NCBI GenBank assembly: GCA_025452255.1
Contig: CP104974.1
Coordinates: 1,365,001 to 1,429,000 of the forward strand
From: Devosia sp. A8/3-2
GTDB lineage: Bacteria > Pseudomonadota > Alphaproteobacteria > Rhizobiales > Devosiaceae
DNA: 64,000 nucleotides
Direction: 5' to 3'
In this document: positions 49,689 to 59,044 of the stretch, one piece after another
How positions within the stretch are numbered: position 1 is the stretch's first letter
Layout: each line of letters starts with the position of its first letter
The notes under the pieces: model-generated
What the model was told of the DNA's origin: nothing
The model's input: only the letters and a program-made list of their open reading frames with translations
Databases searched by the model: none
Made by a program: the position numbers and the translations under genes

Positions 49689-50702
49689 TGGTGCAGGCCG
49701 AACCGATCCTGCAGATTTCTGGCCTCAAGACGGTGTTCCGCATCGCCCAGCGCGACGTGACGGCGGTACACGATCTCGACCTTGAGGTGGCGGCAGGAGA
49801 AACTGTTGCCCCGGTCGGGGAGTCCGGTTCGGGAAAATCGGTCACCGGCCTTTCGATCATGGGGCTGTTGCCGCGGGGGATCAGGCGCGTCGCTGCTGGC
49901 AGCATCCGGCTCCGCCGCAAGGACGGGAGCACGGTGGAACTGCAGCAGATGGACGGCCCGGACCTTCGCGGGGTCAGCGGCAATGACATGGGGATCGTCT
50001 TTCAGGAGCCGCTGACCAGCCTCAATCCAGTTTACACCGTGGGCGAGCAGATTGCCGAGCCCATCCGGATCCACTTGGGCAAATCGCGCCGGCAGGCTCG
50101 GTCTGAAGCCGTGCACCGGCTGGAAGACGTCGGCATTCCCGATCCGCAACGGCGGGCCGGGCAATATCCCCACGAAATGTCGGGCGGCATGCGCCAGCGT
50201 GCCACCATCGCCATGGCGCTGGCCTGCGATCCGGCATTGCTGATCGCGGACGAGACCGACCACGGCGCTCGATGTCACCATCCGGGCCCAGATTCTGGAC
50301 CTGCTGGCCCGCCTGCAGCAGGAGCGTGGCATGGGCATGCTGTTCGTCACCCATAATCTGGGCGTTGTCGCCGAAATCGCCGATCGCGTGGCCGTCATGT
50401 ATGCCGGCTCGATCGTGGAGACGGGAAGCGTGGCGCGGGTCTTCGCCCAACCGCGTCATCCCTATACCAAGGGTCTAATGCGATCGGTGCCCGGGCTGGG
50501 CGAGGCGACGGCGCTCAAAGCCGCCGGAACGCCGCTGCCCACCATCCGAGGATCGGTTCCGAGCTTGATGAACCTACCGCCCGGTTGTGCATTCGCGCCG
50601 CGCTGCCCCTACCGGATCGAAGCCTGCGTGACCGCCTATCCGCCGCTGGCCGATACTGGCGAGGGCCAGTTCAGCCGGTGCATACGCTGGCAGGAGGTGT
50701 GA
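49688..50702 (+). CDS. Dpp/Opp-type ABC ATPase (DppD-like), frame broken near 50258
   Basis: About 338 residues. Walker [27 protein letters not shown], signature [17 protein letters not shown], then Walker B where an extra A turns DEPTTALDV into DETDHGAR, then [17 protein letters not shown]. The C-terminal oligopeptide-transporter domain has [17 protein letters not shown], with the three cysteines of an iron-sulfur-like motif typical for DppD/F. The start overlaps the DapA stop. Confidence 0.88.
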
Positions 50703-50703
50703 G

Positions 50704-51671
50704 ATGCCGTCCGATATGCTGCTCGAAGTGAACGGGCTCACCAAGCATTTTGCGCCTGTAGCGTTCGGGCGCGGACCCCTCGTCAAGGCGGTCCGGGATG
50801 TATCCTTCCAGATTCCGCGCGGTCAGGTGCTGGGGCTGGTCGGGGAATCCGGCAGCGGCAAGACCACGATCGGGCGCATGGTGGCGCAACTGGTCGAGCC
50901 GACAGCGGGGAGCGTGCGATTTGACGGTGTCGAGACCACTGCTCTGTCCCGCCATGCGCAACGCAAATTGCACGCGCAGGTGCAGTATATTTTCCAGGAT
51001 CCTTTCGCCAGCCTGTCGCCGCGCATGACTATCGGCCAGATCATCACCGAAGGGCTCGACATCCAGCAGATCGGCACGCGCGGAACGAGCTGAACGAGCT
51101 GCGCAGGCCCCGGCCTCGGTCGATCTGCCGCCGGATGCGATCTCCCGCTATGCCCACGAGTTTTCCGGTGGCCAGCGCCAGCGGATCGGCATCGCGCGGG
51201 CTCTCGCGCTGGCGCCCGATCTGATCGTCGCCGACGAGCCGGTGTCGGCGCTCGACGTGTCGATCCGAGCGCAGATCGTCAATCTGCTGCGTGACCTGCA
51301 GCTGCGTCTGGGCCTGACCATGCTGTTCATCGCGCATGACACGGCGGTCGTCGAATATATGGCCGATACGGTGATCGTCCTCTATCTGGGACGCATTATG
51401 GAAATGGCGCCGAGCCCCGGGCTCTATGGCGCCCCCCAGCATCCCTACACACGGGCGCTGCTCTCGGCAGTTCCATCCCCCGATCCGTCCCCGCCGGTCC
51501 GACCGGCAGATTCTGACGGGTGACATACCCAGCCCCGCCAATCCCCCGAGTGGGTGTGTATTCCGGACGCGCTGCCCTGTCGCCATCGAAGCCTGCGCCA
51601 AGGTGGTGCCCGAACTGCGCGAGACCGCAGCGGGCCATTTCAAAGCCTGCATCCGAGACGACTCGGCCTGA
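50704..51671 (+). CDS. Dpp/Opp-type ABC ATPase (DppF-like), frame broken
   Basis: About 322 residues. [30 protein letters not shown], Walker [67 protein letters not shown] and [16 protein letters not shown] are standard. The tail [18 protein letters not shown] is the C-terminal cysteine motif. Breaks lie near 51090 and 51510. It completes the family-5 transporter. Confidence 0.86.
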
Positions 51672-51801
51672 TATCGACGTCCGGGCCCTGTGCGCCACAG
51701 CAAAATTCTGGTCGGTGCACCAAGGACCCCAATCGATCCCGACGGCGCCGGATAGCGGCCCGCGCCGGGACCCCATTACGCCGGCATAAGCCCGTCGTTG
51801 A

Positions 51802-52523
51802 CTATCGGGAACTGTCCAGCGAGGGGATGCGGAAATAGGTCCCGGAGATCGTGCCGCCGGATCCGCAGAAAGGAGCGGATGCGCTATCGCCGGTGGCGCT
51901 CTCTTCAAGACGCAGGGTCGCGCCTGCCCGCGTGGCCGTCAGCGACCACTTGATGTCCTCATCGGTCCGAATCTCGAAGCTTGCTTCCTCTGCACCGGTC
52001 CACTCACCATCTCCGTGCGCCTCGCACACCCACCGGCCGTCGACAGGATCGACAGTTTGGGCCTCGAACGTCAGTACGCCCGTCGCCCACTGCACCACGG
52101 TGACTTCTGCCCCGGAGGTTGCTCCAGCGCCCCACCACGCCCTCCAACGGATTATCCCGGAGCTGGTCCAGAAAATCTGCGCGTTGAGTCAGGCGTTCCG
52201 TCAACTGCTCGATCAGGTTGGCGCCATCCAGAGACACCGCCGCCTGATCTCGCGCGTCGTTGAAGGCGCGCTGATCTCGGCGAAGCGCCCGCGCGCTGTC
52301 GTCATCCATGGCATCGACCAAATCGGCGTACCGCTCGGCGATCCTTCGATCGAGGGCACCCGGGGCCGGGGTCGAGCAGATGGCCCAGCTCCACCGGCTC
52401 GGTTGCGCGGCTACAATCGACCGAAGGGGGAGCAGCGGAAGCGCCAACAGGGATTGCGACGGCGGCTAATGCCATCGCCCAGAAAAGAACCATTGCCGCT
52501 GAAGGGCGGGAAGATAGGGACAT
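51802..52523 (-). CDS. Secreted LprI/DUF1311-like protein, two frame breaks
   Basis: About 240 residues. A signal peptide (AAMVLFWAMALAAVAIPVGASA) is followed by PPSVDCSRATEPVE and, one frame on, AICSTPAPGALDRRIAERYADLVDA. This Cys-x-Cys spaced helix is the LprI (DUF1311) lysozyme-inhibitor-like domain. The long helix ALRRDQRAFNDARDQAAV supports it. The C-terminal 90 residues (TVVQWATGVLTFEAQTVDPVDGRWVCEAHGDGEW) are beta-rich and not recognised. Breaks are near 52400 and 52130. It converges on the dppF gene and is probably periplasmic. Confidence 0.6.
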
Positions 52524-52635
52524 GCCGAAGCCTCAGTGCAAATGTTGGGCTAGGCGCTGGCCGCGCTCGACGGGAGAGAAGATGCGGGCGAGGGAACGCC
52601 ACTCGCCAAGTAATGCCCACAGCTGATTTTGTCCA

Positions 52636-52812
52636 TCAGCTCGCCGAGCGTTTCGCCAGCATCAGCAGAAGTGAACCTACGATCTGCTGCAGCGCCGCCT
52701 CGGACGTGGCTTGAACGTCAGGGCGCACGCCCACACCGCCCCGCGGGTCGCGTCGAACGATCACTCGGCGCTCGCAATTGGACGGATCGCCCCACGGCTT
52801 GGGCAATAGCAT
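52636..52812 (-). pseudogene. Possible C-terminal remnant, S41-peptidase-like
   Basis: A 58-codon frame begins 3 bp after the LysR stop: LPKPWGDPSNCERRVIVRRD, then RGGVGVRPDVQATSEAALQQIV. The G-V-G-V-x-P-D pattern resembles the tail of S41-type peptidases (EGxGVxPDI), but the sequence is too short for a firm call. It lacks an obvious ribosome site and may be a decayed end of a lost gene. Confidence 0.3.
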
Positions 52813-52814
52813 CT

Positions 52815-53699
52815 CTACACTTTGAGCATGTCGATCACTGCCCGCAGGCCCGCCGAAAGATAGCGGCGGCTGGGATAGTAGAGAAACAGGCCGTTGTCAG
52901 GAGCGCACCAATCATCGAGGCAGCGTATCAACGTCCCGGCCGCCGGGTGATGCATCACGCGGTTGTCCCAGACATAGGCGAGGCCACACCCCTGTAACGC
53001 CGCCTCGACCATCAGCGCCTGATCGTCGAGTGTCACCGGGCCGTCGACCTCCACGTCGACGGCCTCACCATTCTTCTCGAACTGCCAATTATAAATCGCC
53101 CCGCTCGGATAGCGGTAGCGAATGCAGGAGTGCTGCCGCAGATCCTTGGGCACCAGCGGTGGATCGCGTTCCTTGAGATAGTCCGGGGACCCGACGACCG
53201 CGAAGCGCAACGTCGGCTTGATATGAACGGCGATCATGTCCTGCATGAGCCGCTCGCCGAACCGGATGCCGGCGTCAAAGCCGTCCTCGACGATATCAAC
53301 CAGCCTGTCCGTCGCCGCGATGTCCAGATGCAGTCCGAGATTCTGCCTCAGCAAAGGGCCCATGACGTTATGCATCACGAAGGGCGCGATGGAATTGGGG
53401 ATATTGATCCGAACCGTGCCGAACGGCGAGTCGTGGAACAGGTTCAGGCTGTCCAACGCCTTTTCGATCTGCCCGAACGCGGGATGCAACTCGGAAAGAA
53501 AACGGTTGCCAGCTTCGGTGAGCGACACGCTGCGTGTCGTTCGGTGGAACAACCGCACCCCGACCCGTTCTTCCGGGCTGCGGATCGTATGGCTGACCGC
53601 CGAGGCGGCGACACGCCGCTCGACTGCGGCCTTCTTGAAGCTCCGATAGCGAGCAACCGCGAGGAAGGTCGATAGTTCAGCAAGTTCGGTTCCGTGCAT
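52815..53699 (-). CDS. LysR family transcriptional regulator
   Basis: 294 residues, intact. HTH: ELSTFLAVARYRSFKKAAVERRVAASAVSHTIRSPEERVGVRLF, then HRTTRSVSLTEAGNRF. The effector domain has VRINIPNSIAPFVMHNVMGPLL, DIVEDGFDAGIRFGERLMQDM and GCGLAYVWDNRVMHH. It is of the CrgA/AaeR-like subgroup that often controls a divergent short-chain dehydrogenase. Here an SDR gene lies across the 150 bp gap. The ATG at 53699 is used; a GTG three codons earlier is possible. Confidence 0.88.
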   Translation of the reverse strand: MHGTELAELSTFLAVARYRSFKKAAVERRVAASAVSHTIRSPEERVGVRLFHRTTRSVSLTEAGNRFLSELHPAFGQIEKALDSLNLFHDSPFGTVRINIPNSIAPFVMHNVMGPLLRQNLGLHLDIAATDRLVDIVEDGFDAGIRFGERLMQDMIAVHIKPTLRFAVVGSPDYLKERDPPLVPKDLRQHSCIRYRYPSGAIYNWQFEKNGEAVDVEVDGPVTLDDQALMVEAALQGCGLAYVWDNRVMHHPAAGTLIRCLDDWCAPDNGLFLYYPSRRYLSAGLRAVIDMLKV

Positions 53700-53853
53700 G
53701 CGATCCACTCATTGATATGTTTCATTCACCACCATAATCACAATTCATGGTCTAATCAGCACTATATGCCTGCTGTAAACAAACAGCGACCGGCGTTTCG
53801 GCTCCCTAAATTGGCGCCTCACCGGGCTCAGATTTCAATGGATGGAAGCCGCT

Positions 53854-54624
53854 ATGGCCAAGACGCCGCCAAATACTCTTGAGGGTAAAGTTTCTCTCGT
53901 CACCGGGGCAAGCTCAGGAATAGGTCGCGCAACAGCGATCGAATTCATGCGTCGTGGAGCGAAGGTGATTGCGAGTGCACGGCGTGTCTCTGAAATCGAA
54001 GAACTCGTCGGCGAGATAAGGTCCGCGGGGTTCGAAGCGACCGCGGTCGTGGCGGACGTCAATGTCGAGCAAAGCGTGATCGATCTCGTCGAGAAGACGA
54101 TCTCGACCTATGGCCGGATCGATGTGGCCTTCAACAATGCAGGCACCGAAGGAGAGTTCACGCCGTTCGTGGATCAGTCAAATGAGATCTACGACACGAT
54201 CTTCAACGCCAATGTCCGCGGCCTCTTCTGGTCGATGAAGCATGAGGCCAAAGCAATGCTCGATCAGGGTGGTGGCACGATCATCAACAATGCCTCCATG
54301 GGTGGTGTGATCGGCTTTGGCAACGCCGCGCTTTACATCGCCAGCAAGCATGCCGTGCTGGGCTTGACCAAGACAGCGTCGATCGAATTGTTCAAGCAGG
54401 GCGTGCGGGTCAATGCGATCTGCCCCGGCATCATCGACACCCCGTTCCAGGACCGGATCTGGCCAAGCGACGAAGCAAAAAACGCCTTCGCGGCATCCAC
54501 CATTGCTGGACGAGCCGGTTCAGCGTCGGAAATGGCGACTGTCGTTGCTTTCCCGGCTTCGGAAGATGCCGCGTTCGTCTCCGGCCACGGACTGCTCGCC
54601 GATGGTGGCTATTCGATTGCCTGA
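53854..54624 (+). CDS. Short-chain dehydrogenase/reductase (SDR)
   Basis: 256 residues, intact. Cofactor motif VTGASSGIGRATAIEF, the arginine-rich SARRVSEIEEL suggesting NADPH, NNAGTEGEF, catalytic Ser in NNASMGGVIG, YIASKHAVLGLTKTAS (Y-x3-K), and the end VSGHGLLADGGYSIA. GGAAG seven bases before ATG 53854 favours it over the ATG at 53842. It is regulated most likely by the divergent LysR protein. The substrate is unknown. Confidence 0.9.
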   Translation: MAKTPPNTLEGKVSLVTGASSGIGRATAIEFMRRGAKVIASARRVSEIEELVGEIRSAGFEATAVVADVNVEQSVIDLVEKTISTYGRIDVAFNNAGTEGEFTPFVDQSNEIYDTIFNANVRGLFWSMKHEAKAMLDQGGGTIINNASMGGVIGFGNAALYIASKHAVLGLTKTASIELFKQGVRVNAICPGIIDTPFQDRIWPSDEAKNAFAASTIAGRAGSASEMATVVAFPASEDAAFVSGHGLLADGGYSIA

Positions 54625-54643
54625 TCGTACATCTTCGGACGCC

Positions 54644-54919
54644 TTATCGGTCGAACGGCCCAAAGCAGCGTGGATACGTGGGCGGCAGAGCCATTTTCAA
54701 GATCGATTGTCGTGACGACTTGTCGACCCATTTGAGCGAGGGCAATCCCCAGCGGGCATAGGTCAGCTCTCGCTTGCCGCGAAAGTTCCGTACGATGGGG
54801 GCCGTATAGTCCGGAAAAATTCCATAGAACGCCGGCATATTCAGGAACTCACCCGATAGCGCATCCACGAAATTCCGGATGGCATCTGGGTTGCTCAGCA
54901 TTGAGTAGGTGTTGCACAT
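54644..54919 (-). pseudogene. Truncated SRAP (HMCES/YedK) gene
   Basis: The first 70 residues match the SOS response-associated peptidase family: MCNTYSMLSNPDAIRNFV with the catalytic Cys2, MPAFYGIFPDYTAPIVRN and ELTYARWGLPS. After that the similarity stops and the frame ends with an unrelated tail. Full-length SRAP proteins have about 220 residues, so two thirds are missing. SRAP forms a thiazolidine cross-link with abasic DNA; this fragment retains Cys2 but lacks the conserved Glu and His, and is very likely inactive. Confidence 0.75.
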
Positions 54920-55049
54920 GACGGCCTCCTGCGGTCACGGACTCATTTGTGATCGAGGTTTTCCCCGGCCGCAACCTGTCCCATATTGTTTGACGCCGTA
55001 AAGTGCCTCACTTCGGCTACGCGGCGACCGCTGGCCCGGAGTGGCAGCA

Positions 55050-55196
55050 ATGGCATACGCAGAACTCGCTTTGATCAGTAATTTCTCCTTCCTGCAGGGC
55101 GCATCTCATCCGGGCGAGCTCGTGTACCGGGCGGCTGCGCTTGGCCTGTCGGGACTGGGGCTGGCTGATCGCAACAGTTTTGCCGGCGTGGTGCGA
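55050..55196 (+). pseudogene. dnaE2: DnaE2 (error-prone polymerase) N-terminal fragment
   Basis: From ATG 55050, MAYAELALISNFSFLQGASHPGELVYRAAALGLSGLGLADRNSFAGVVR is the start of the PHP domain of DnaE2 (about 1,080 residues in full). Similarity ends abruptly near 55190 and continues into an unrelated peptidase remnant. It is divergent from the SRAP fragment. SRAP, ImuA, ImuB and DnaE2 are often neighbours in alphaproteobacteria, so both may be the ends of one lost mutasome cluster. Confidence 0.75.
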
Positions 55197-55896
55197 GGCC
55201 AAGGGGCTGATCGGCACGGACAGCGCCGACAAGCTGCCATTGTTCGTGGCAGCCGGACGCCCCGGGCAGACTGGCGCAGACATCGAGAGGTTGGTGCGCG
55301 CCGCGAAGGCGTCAGCACGCAGGGCAGGGCACCCTTTTTCGATCGCCGATATCGGGGCGCAAATTCCTGACCCGTACAATAACCTGCCGGCCCGCACCCG
55401 CCGTCGCATCGCCATCTATCGAAACGCGCAAAGGATTATGGCCCAGTGCTGAATCTGGCGGAGATGGCGCCAAGCGCGCCGGACTTTGGCCGGCAATTCG
55501 CCAAGGGCCCATTGGAAGAGCGTTTTCTTACCGAGCAGACCTGCAATGATATTCTCGCTGTCATCATGGCCGGTCGTGCGGGCGAAGAAATTGTGTTCGG
55601 CGATGTTTCGACATTCGGATCGAGTTTCCCAAGTTCAGACTTAGCCATCGCAACGGCAATTGCGAGCGATATCGAACGCAAGACCGGATTTGGTGAATGC
55701 GGATTGATCTATCTGGATGCAGCTGATCGGGCCTCGGCGTCTCCGGCGCAAACAGCCTCAAGCATACGCCGGCGGCCCGATGCTGCCTTGGCGCGCTTCG
55801 GCCGTGCTTCTTGAGAATGCCGATGAGCTTGAGCGCATCGACGGCAGGACATTGGCGAATATCAAAGTCGCCCCAAACCTAAAACTGCTCAACTAG
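55197..55896 (+). pseudogene. AAA-M41 (FtsH-like) peptidase C-terminal remnant
   Basis: Pieces in two or three frames: GQTGADIERLVRAAKASARRAGHPFSI is the end of an AAA domain, NDILAVIMAGRAGEEIVFGDVSTFGSSFPSSDLAIATAIASDIERKTGFG is the M41 signature, and a tail ENADELERIDGRTLANIKV ends at 55896. In place of the zinc motif HEAGH the sequence reads RIAIYRNAQRIMAQ, so the active site is gone. The remnant is fused directly to the DnaE2 fragment. The peptidase is not FtsH itself but the related 'ATP-dependent Zn protease' type common in Hyphomicrobiales. Confidence 0.65.
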
Positions 55897-56354
55897 CTGT
55901 TGCCGCCGCCGATTGCCGGCCTTTGCGGTTCAACGTCGGCAGTTCGGAGCAGGCGGCGGACAGTCAGAGCTGCCCCCTCGACGACGTCCTTCGCTATGCT
56001 GAGGATACAATTTCTTCCACGTTGGCCCCGGTGCTGGTTCACTGGGCGCCACCTGTGACCAGTGCATGGCCTGAATCGGGGCATGTTGTCAGAAGGCGGC
56101 ATAAGAGGAAGCCGTCGAAATTGCGCATTCTAAACACGTTTGCATTGCTGAGATGGGTCCAACTGGCGCGAGCGATCAAAGCGCGGAAAGGCCCCTTTTG
56201 CGCCCCGTTGTCGCCATTGGTGCGGTGACCGAATCCCAAGAGTGGCCGTTCCGGTGAGAGACCGGCAACGGCGACAACGGGGTGGGATAGGGTCAGTCAG
56301 CTTTTCCGCAAAAGTTCATTAAAGCAGACATCTGGCTGGCCGGAACTGGAGGAT
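55897..56354. other. 458 bp with no supported gene
   Basis: Short frames exist but have no recognisable motif. The stretch joins the M41 remnant to a truncated LysR-type gene and is probably decayed sequence. Confidence 0.5.
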
Positions 56355-56975
56355 GTGTCCAGTGGACCAGTGACGGTCGATATTGCCGTCAACGCGGATA
56401 GCCTTGGAACATGGTTCCTGCCGGCCATGGCCGCTTTTGCCGAGCGCTCGAACGTTTTGCTCAACATCGATCAGGATCACACGGCCGACTGGTTGAAGCG
56501 AGGCCGCGTTCTCGCCGCCGTTACGTCAATGCCTGAGCCGGTGTCTGGCTGCATGGTCACTGCATTGGGGCACTTGCGCTACGCCGCGACCGCCAGCCCC
56601 GAGTACATCCGCAGGTATTTTCCCAATGGCGTGACCGCAGATGCGATGCAGCAAGCCCCCTCGCTCACCTTCAACCAGAAAGACAGCCTGCAACACGACT
56701 GGCTTGCGGCCAACTTTGCATCCACCTCGGCGCCACCTACCCATTGGTTGCCTTCGACACAGGGATTTGTTGAAGCCTGCCTGCTTGGCATGGGCTGGAG
56801 CCTCAATCCGATTGATCTTGTGCTGGCCCATATCGAGGTGGGGCGTGTTGTTGAGCTCGTCCCGGGCGCAACTACGGATATCCCCCTGTACTGGCAGGTC
56901 AGCCGCTGGGCCCAGAGCCAGTTTCCCGAGTTGACCCGCCAAGTCGTCAATGCGGCAAAGGTCTCGCTGCTATAG
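56355..56975 (+). pseudogene. argP: ArgP (LysG)-like LysR regulator lacking its DNA-binding domain
   Basis: Only the effector domain is present. VDIAVNADSLGTWFLPAMAAFAERSNVLLNIDQDHT and RVLAAVTSMPEPVSGCMVTALGHLRYAATASPEYI are strong ArgP motifs, and WLPSTQGFVEACLLGMGWSLNPIDLV follows. ArgP has about 300 residues; the first 90 (HTH and linker) are missing and are not found in any frame upstream. The frame is open for 206 codons from a GTG with GGAGGA nearby, so a product could be made, but it could not bind DNA. No lysE/argO exporter gene is adjacent. Confidence 0.75.
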
Positions 56976-57137
56976 CGCGAAGATTGAATGGCAGGTTTTG
57001 AGAATTCTGAAGTTGCCCCTAGATGGCAGAAATGGGGTCGGAGGCAGCCAGTCCTCAATGGGGTGGTTTGCGGAAAGGCCGCTTTCGCCTGTCGACCTCG
57101 AAAAGCAGACGCCCAGAACGGCACAATTTGATCAGCC

Positions 57138-57209
57138 AAGGTTTCCTCAGATGGAAACCTTATTGATATTGCCTGAGAGATGGACTATCAGTTTCCGACA
57201 CTGGAAACT
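57138..57209. promoter_or_regulatory. Twin operators GTTTCC-N6-GGAAAC upstream of GST
   Basis: AAGGTTTCC-TCAGAT-GGAAACCTT at 57138-57161 and AGTTTCC-GACACT-GGAAACT at 57190-57209 share the core GTTTCC-N6-GGAAAC, with centres 50 bp apart. They lie just upstream of the GST gene. The second gene downstream is an ArsR-type repressor, the probable ligand of these sites. Confidence 0.7.
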
Positions 57210-57222
57210 ATTGGATCAGCTA

Positions 57223-57909
57223 ATGGCTCTCACGCTCTACCTCCACCCACTCGCCTCGTTCTGCCACAAGGTCCTGATCGGCCTTTATGAGAACGGCACG
57301 TCCTTCGAGGCCAGCGTTGTCGATTTTTCAAACACCGGGTCCGCTGCTGCCCATATTGAGCGGTGGCCGGTGGGCAAAATCCCGGTGTTGCACGACAGCG
57401 TCGGCAACAGGGTGGTCGCCGAGACCAGCATCATCATCGAATATCTGCAACAGCATTGTCCCGGGCCGGTCCGACTGATCCCGAGCGAGGCAGAGCAGCA
57501 ACTCGAGGTTCGTCTGTGGGACCGCTTTTTTGACCTCTATATCAGCGTGCCGATGCAAAAGATCGTGGGTGACCGGATCCGTCCCGAAGGCGCCGCCGAC
57601 TCCCATGGGGTTTTGGAAGCGCACGCGACGCTGGAAACCGCCTATGACATGATCGAGGGCCAGCTTTATGGAAGGCAATGGATAACCGGAGAGACGTTTA
57701 GCATGGCGGATTGTTCGGCGCTGCCAGCCTTGTTCTTCGGGGCCATCGTTCATCCGTTCGGTGATAGCCGGCCGCAATTGCAGGACTATCTGGAGCGCCT
57801 GCTAGCGCGGCCATCGGTGCAACGTGTGCTCGCTGAAGCACAGCCATATTTTCAGTATTTCCCATATCGCGATGCCATGCCGGCGCGCTTTCTGGAGCCT
57901 GTAGCGTGA
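57223..57909 (+). CDS. Glutathione S-transferase family protein
   Basis: 228 residues, intact. The thioredoxin-like N-domain reads LTLYLHPLASFCHKVLIGLYENGTSFEASVVDF, and GKIPVLHDSVGNRVVAETSIIIEYL holds the glutathione-binding P and E-T/S residues. The all-helical C-domain includes GRQWITGETFSMADCSALPAL (the N-capping box S-x-A-D). A Ser-x-Cys pair (SFCHK) is at the active position. First gene of a three-gene operon with ArsR and SRPBCC; likely detoxification. The start follows the twin operators by 14 bp. Confidence 0.87.
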   Translation: MALTLYLHPLASFCHKVLIGLYENGTSFEASVVDFSNTGSAAAHIERWPVGKIPVLHDSVGNRVVAETSIIIEYLQQHCPGPVRLIPSEAEQQLEVRLWDRFFDLYISVPMQKIVGDRIRPEGAADSHGVLEAHATLETAYDMIEGQLYGRQWITGETFSMADCSALPALFFGAIVHPFGDSRPQLQDYLERLLARPSVQRVLAEAQPYFQYFPYRDAMPARFLEPVA

Positions 57910-58244
57910 CTGAACCGGACAGTATCGATCGCCTTTTCCAAGCCATGGCAGACCCTTACCGGCGCAGCTTCATAGAGAGGCTCTCGAAGGGGCCCGCGTC
58001 AGTCAAGGAACTGGCAGCCCCAGCCGACGTGCAACTGCCGGCGGTGCTCAAGCACCTTCGGGTACTTGAACAGGGCGGCATCGTGGTCAGCGAAAAGGTC
58101 GGCCGCGTCCGCACCTATCGCATGCAGAAGGAAGCCTTTTCGGCGATGAGCAGTTGGATCGAGCAGCGGCAGCGCGAGATGAATGCGGCGTTCGACCGGT
58201 TGGCCGATCTCATGGCCGAAATTCCAGAAGAGAAGGATCACTGA
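57906..58244 (+). CDS. ArsR family transcriptional regulator
   Basis: 112 residues, intact. HTH: LFQAMADPYRRSFIERLSKGPASVKELAAPADVQLPAVLKHLRVLEQGGIVVSEKVGRVRTYRM. The tail SSWIEQRQREMNAAFDRLADLM is of the subgroup that pairs with SRPBCC proteins. It has none of the metal-binding cysteines of ArsR proper. The GTG overlaps the GST stop. It probably binds the GTTTCC-N6-GGAAAC sites and represses its own operon. Confidence 0.9.
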   Translation: MTEPDSIDRLFQAMADPYRRSFIERLSKGPASVKELAAPADVQLPAVLKHLRVLEQGGIVVSEKVGRVRTYRMQKEAFSAMSSWIEQRQREMNAAFDRLADLMAEIPEEKDH

Positions 58245-58714
58245 TGGGCGTGACCGTCGATCACCGCACATTCGTCATCGAGCGGGAATTGCCGGGCAGC
58301 CCCGGCCACGCGTTCCGCTTCTGGTCGGAACACGAGCTGAAGCGGCGCTGGAATGCCTGCCATCCGGACTGGAGTGTCGATGAGGACTGGTTCGACTTTC
58401 GCGTCGACGGTGGGGAGCGCATGGTCTGGCGCATGCCAGACGGGACGGCACAGGCCATGCTCGCCACCTTTCTCGAAATTTTGCCGCGTGAGCGGATCGT
58501 CTACGCCTACACGATGCGGACCAATGGCATTGCCATCTCCTCATCGTTGGTTACGGTCGAACTCGTCGGCAGGGACGGTGCTACCACGATGACTTTCACC
58601 GAGCAGGCGGTTTTCGGCGATCCGGCCGATGGCAATATTCGTGAGGCCGGTACAGGGATTGGTTTTGCCCGGCTGCAACAAGCAATGCGGGAGGACAACT
58701 CGGCGACGAATTGA
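58244..58714 (+). CDS. SRPBCC (AHSA1-type) domain protein
   Basis: 156 residues, intact. FVIERELPGSPGHAFRFWSEHELKRRW, WFDFRVDGGERMVWRMPDG, LATFLEILPRERIVYAYTM and TTMTFTEQAVFGDPADGNIREAGTGIGFARLQQAM give the START-like hydrophobic-cavity fold. It follows ArsR with a TGATG overlap, the common 'ArsR-AHSA1' pair of uncertain function, perhaps ligand binding or detoxification. Confidence 0.87.
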   Translation: MGVTVDHRTFVIERELPGSPGHAFRFWSEHELKRRWNACHPDWSVDEDWFDFRVDGGERMVWRMPDGTAQAMLATFLEILPRERIVYAYTMRTNGIAISSSLVTVELVGRDGATTMTFTEQAVFGDPADGNIREAGTGIGFARLQQAMREDNSATN

Positions 58715-59044
58715 CAGGACCAGCCGCCGTTTCTGATGCAACGAGACCCGTCCGCTTTCGGCTAGTGATCAGATCGCCTTCAACGTCCAAAATGGGGTCG
58801 GTTGCTGCCGCTCCGGTGATGGATTGATATTGGAATCCCTGCCGCGTTCCGGACGGCCCATGTACGAGCATGTTATGTCTATAAAAGACCAACATGGCTA
58901 ATGGCGGGTGGGGGTGGGTTGCCGACAGCCCGATATAGAGCGGCCAGCGTCCACTTCTGCGTCAAAAGCGGAACTCTACCCCCGTCATCATTTGCCGCGA
59001 CAACGGGGCGAAGGTAGTCTTTGCCCACGTGGGTGGAGAGTTCG
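58715..59044. other. 330 bp with no supported gene
   Basis: Minus-strand frames across this stretch lack motifs and ribosome sites. It includes AATGGGGTCGG, a short string that recurs near 57030 (next to the GST promoter); this may be a decayed intergenic repeat. Confidence 0.4.

Noticed and set aside
48752-50398. A long antisense open frame opposite the DapA-like and DppD-like genes
   Set aside because: No family motifs, and the sense strand carries well-conserved genes.
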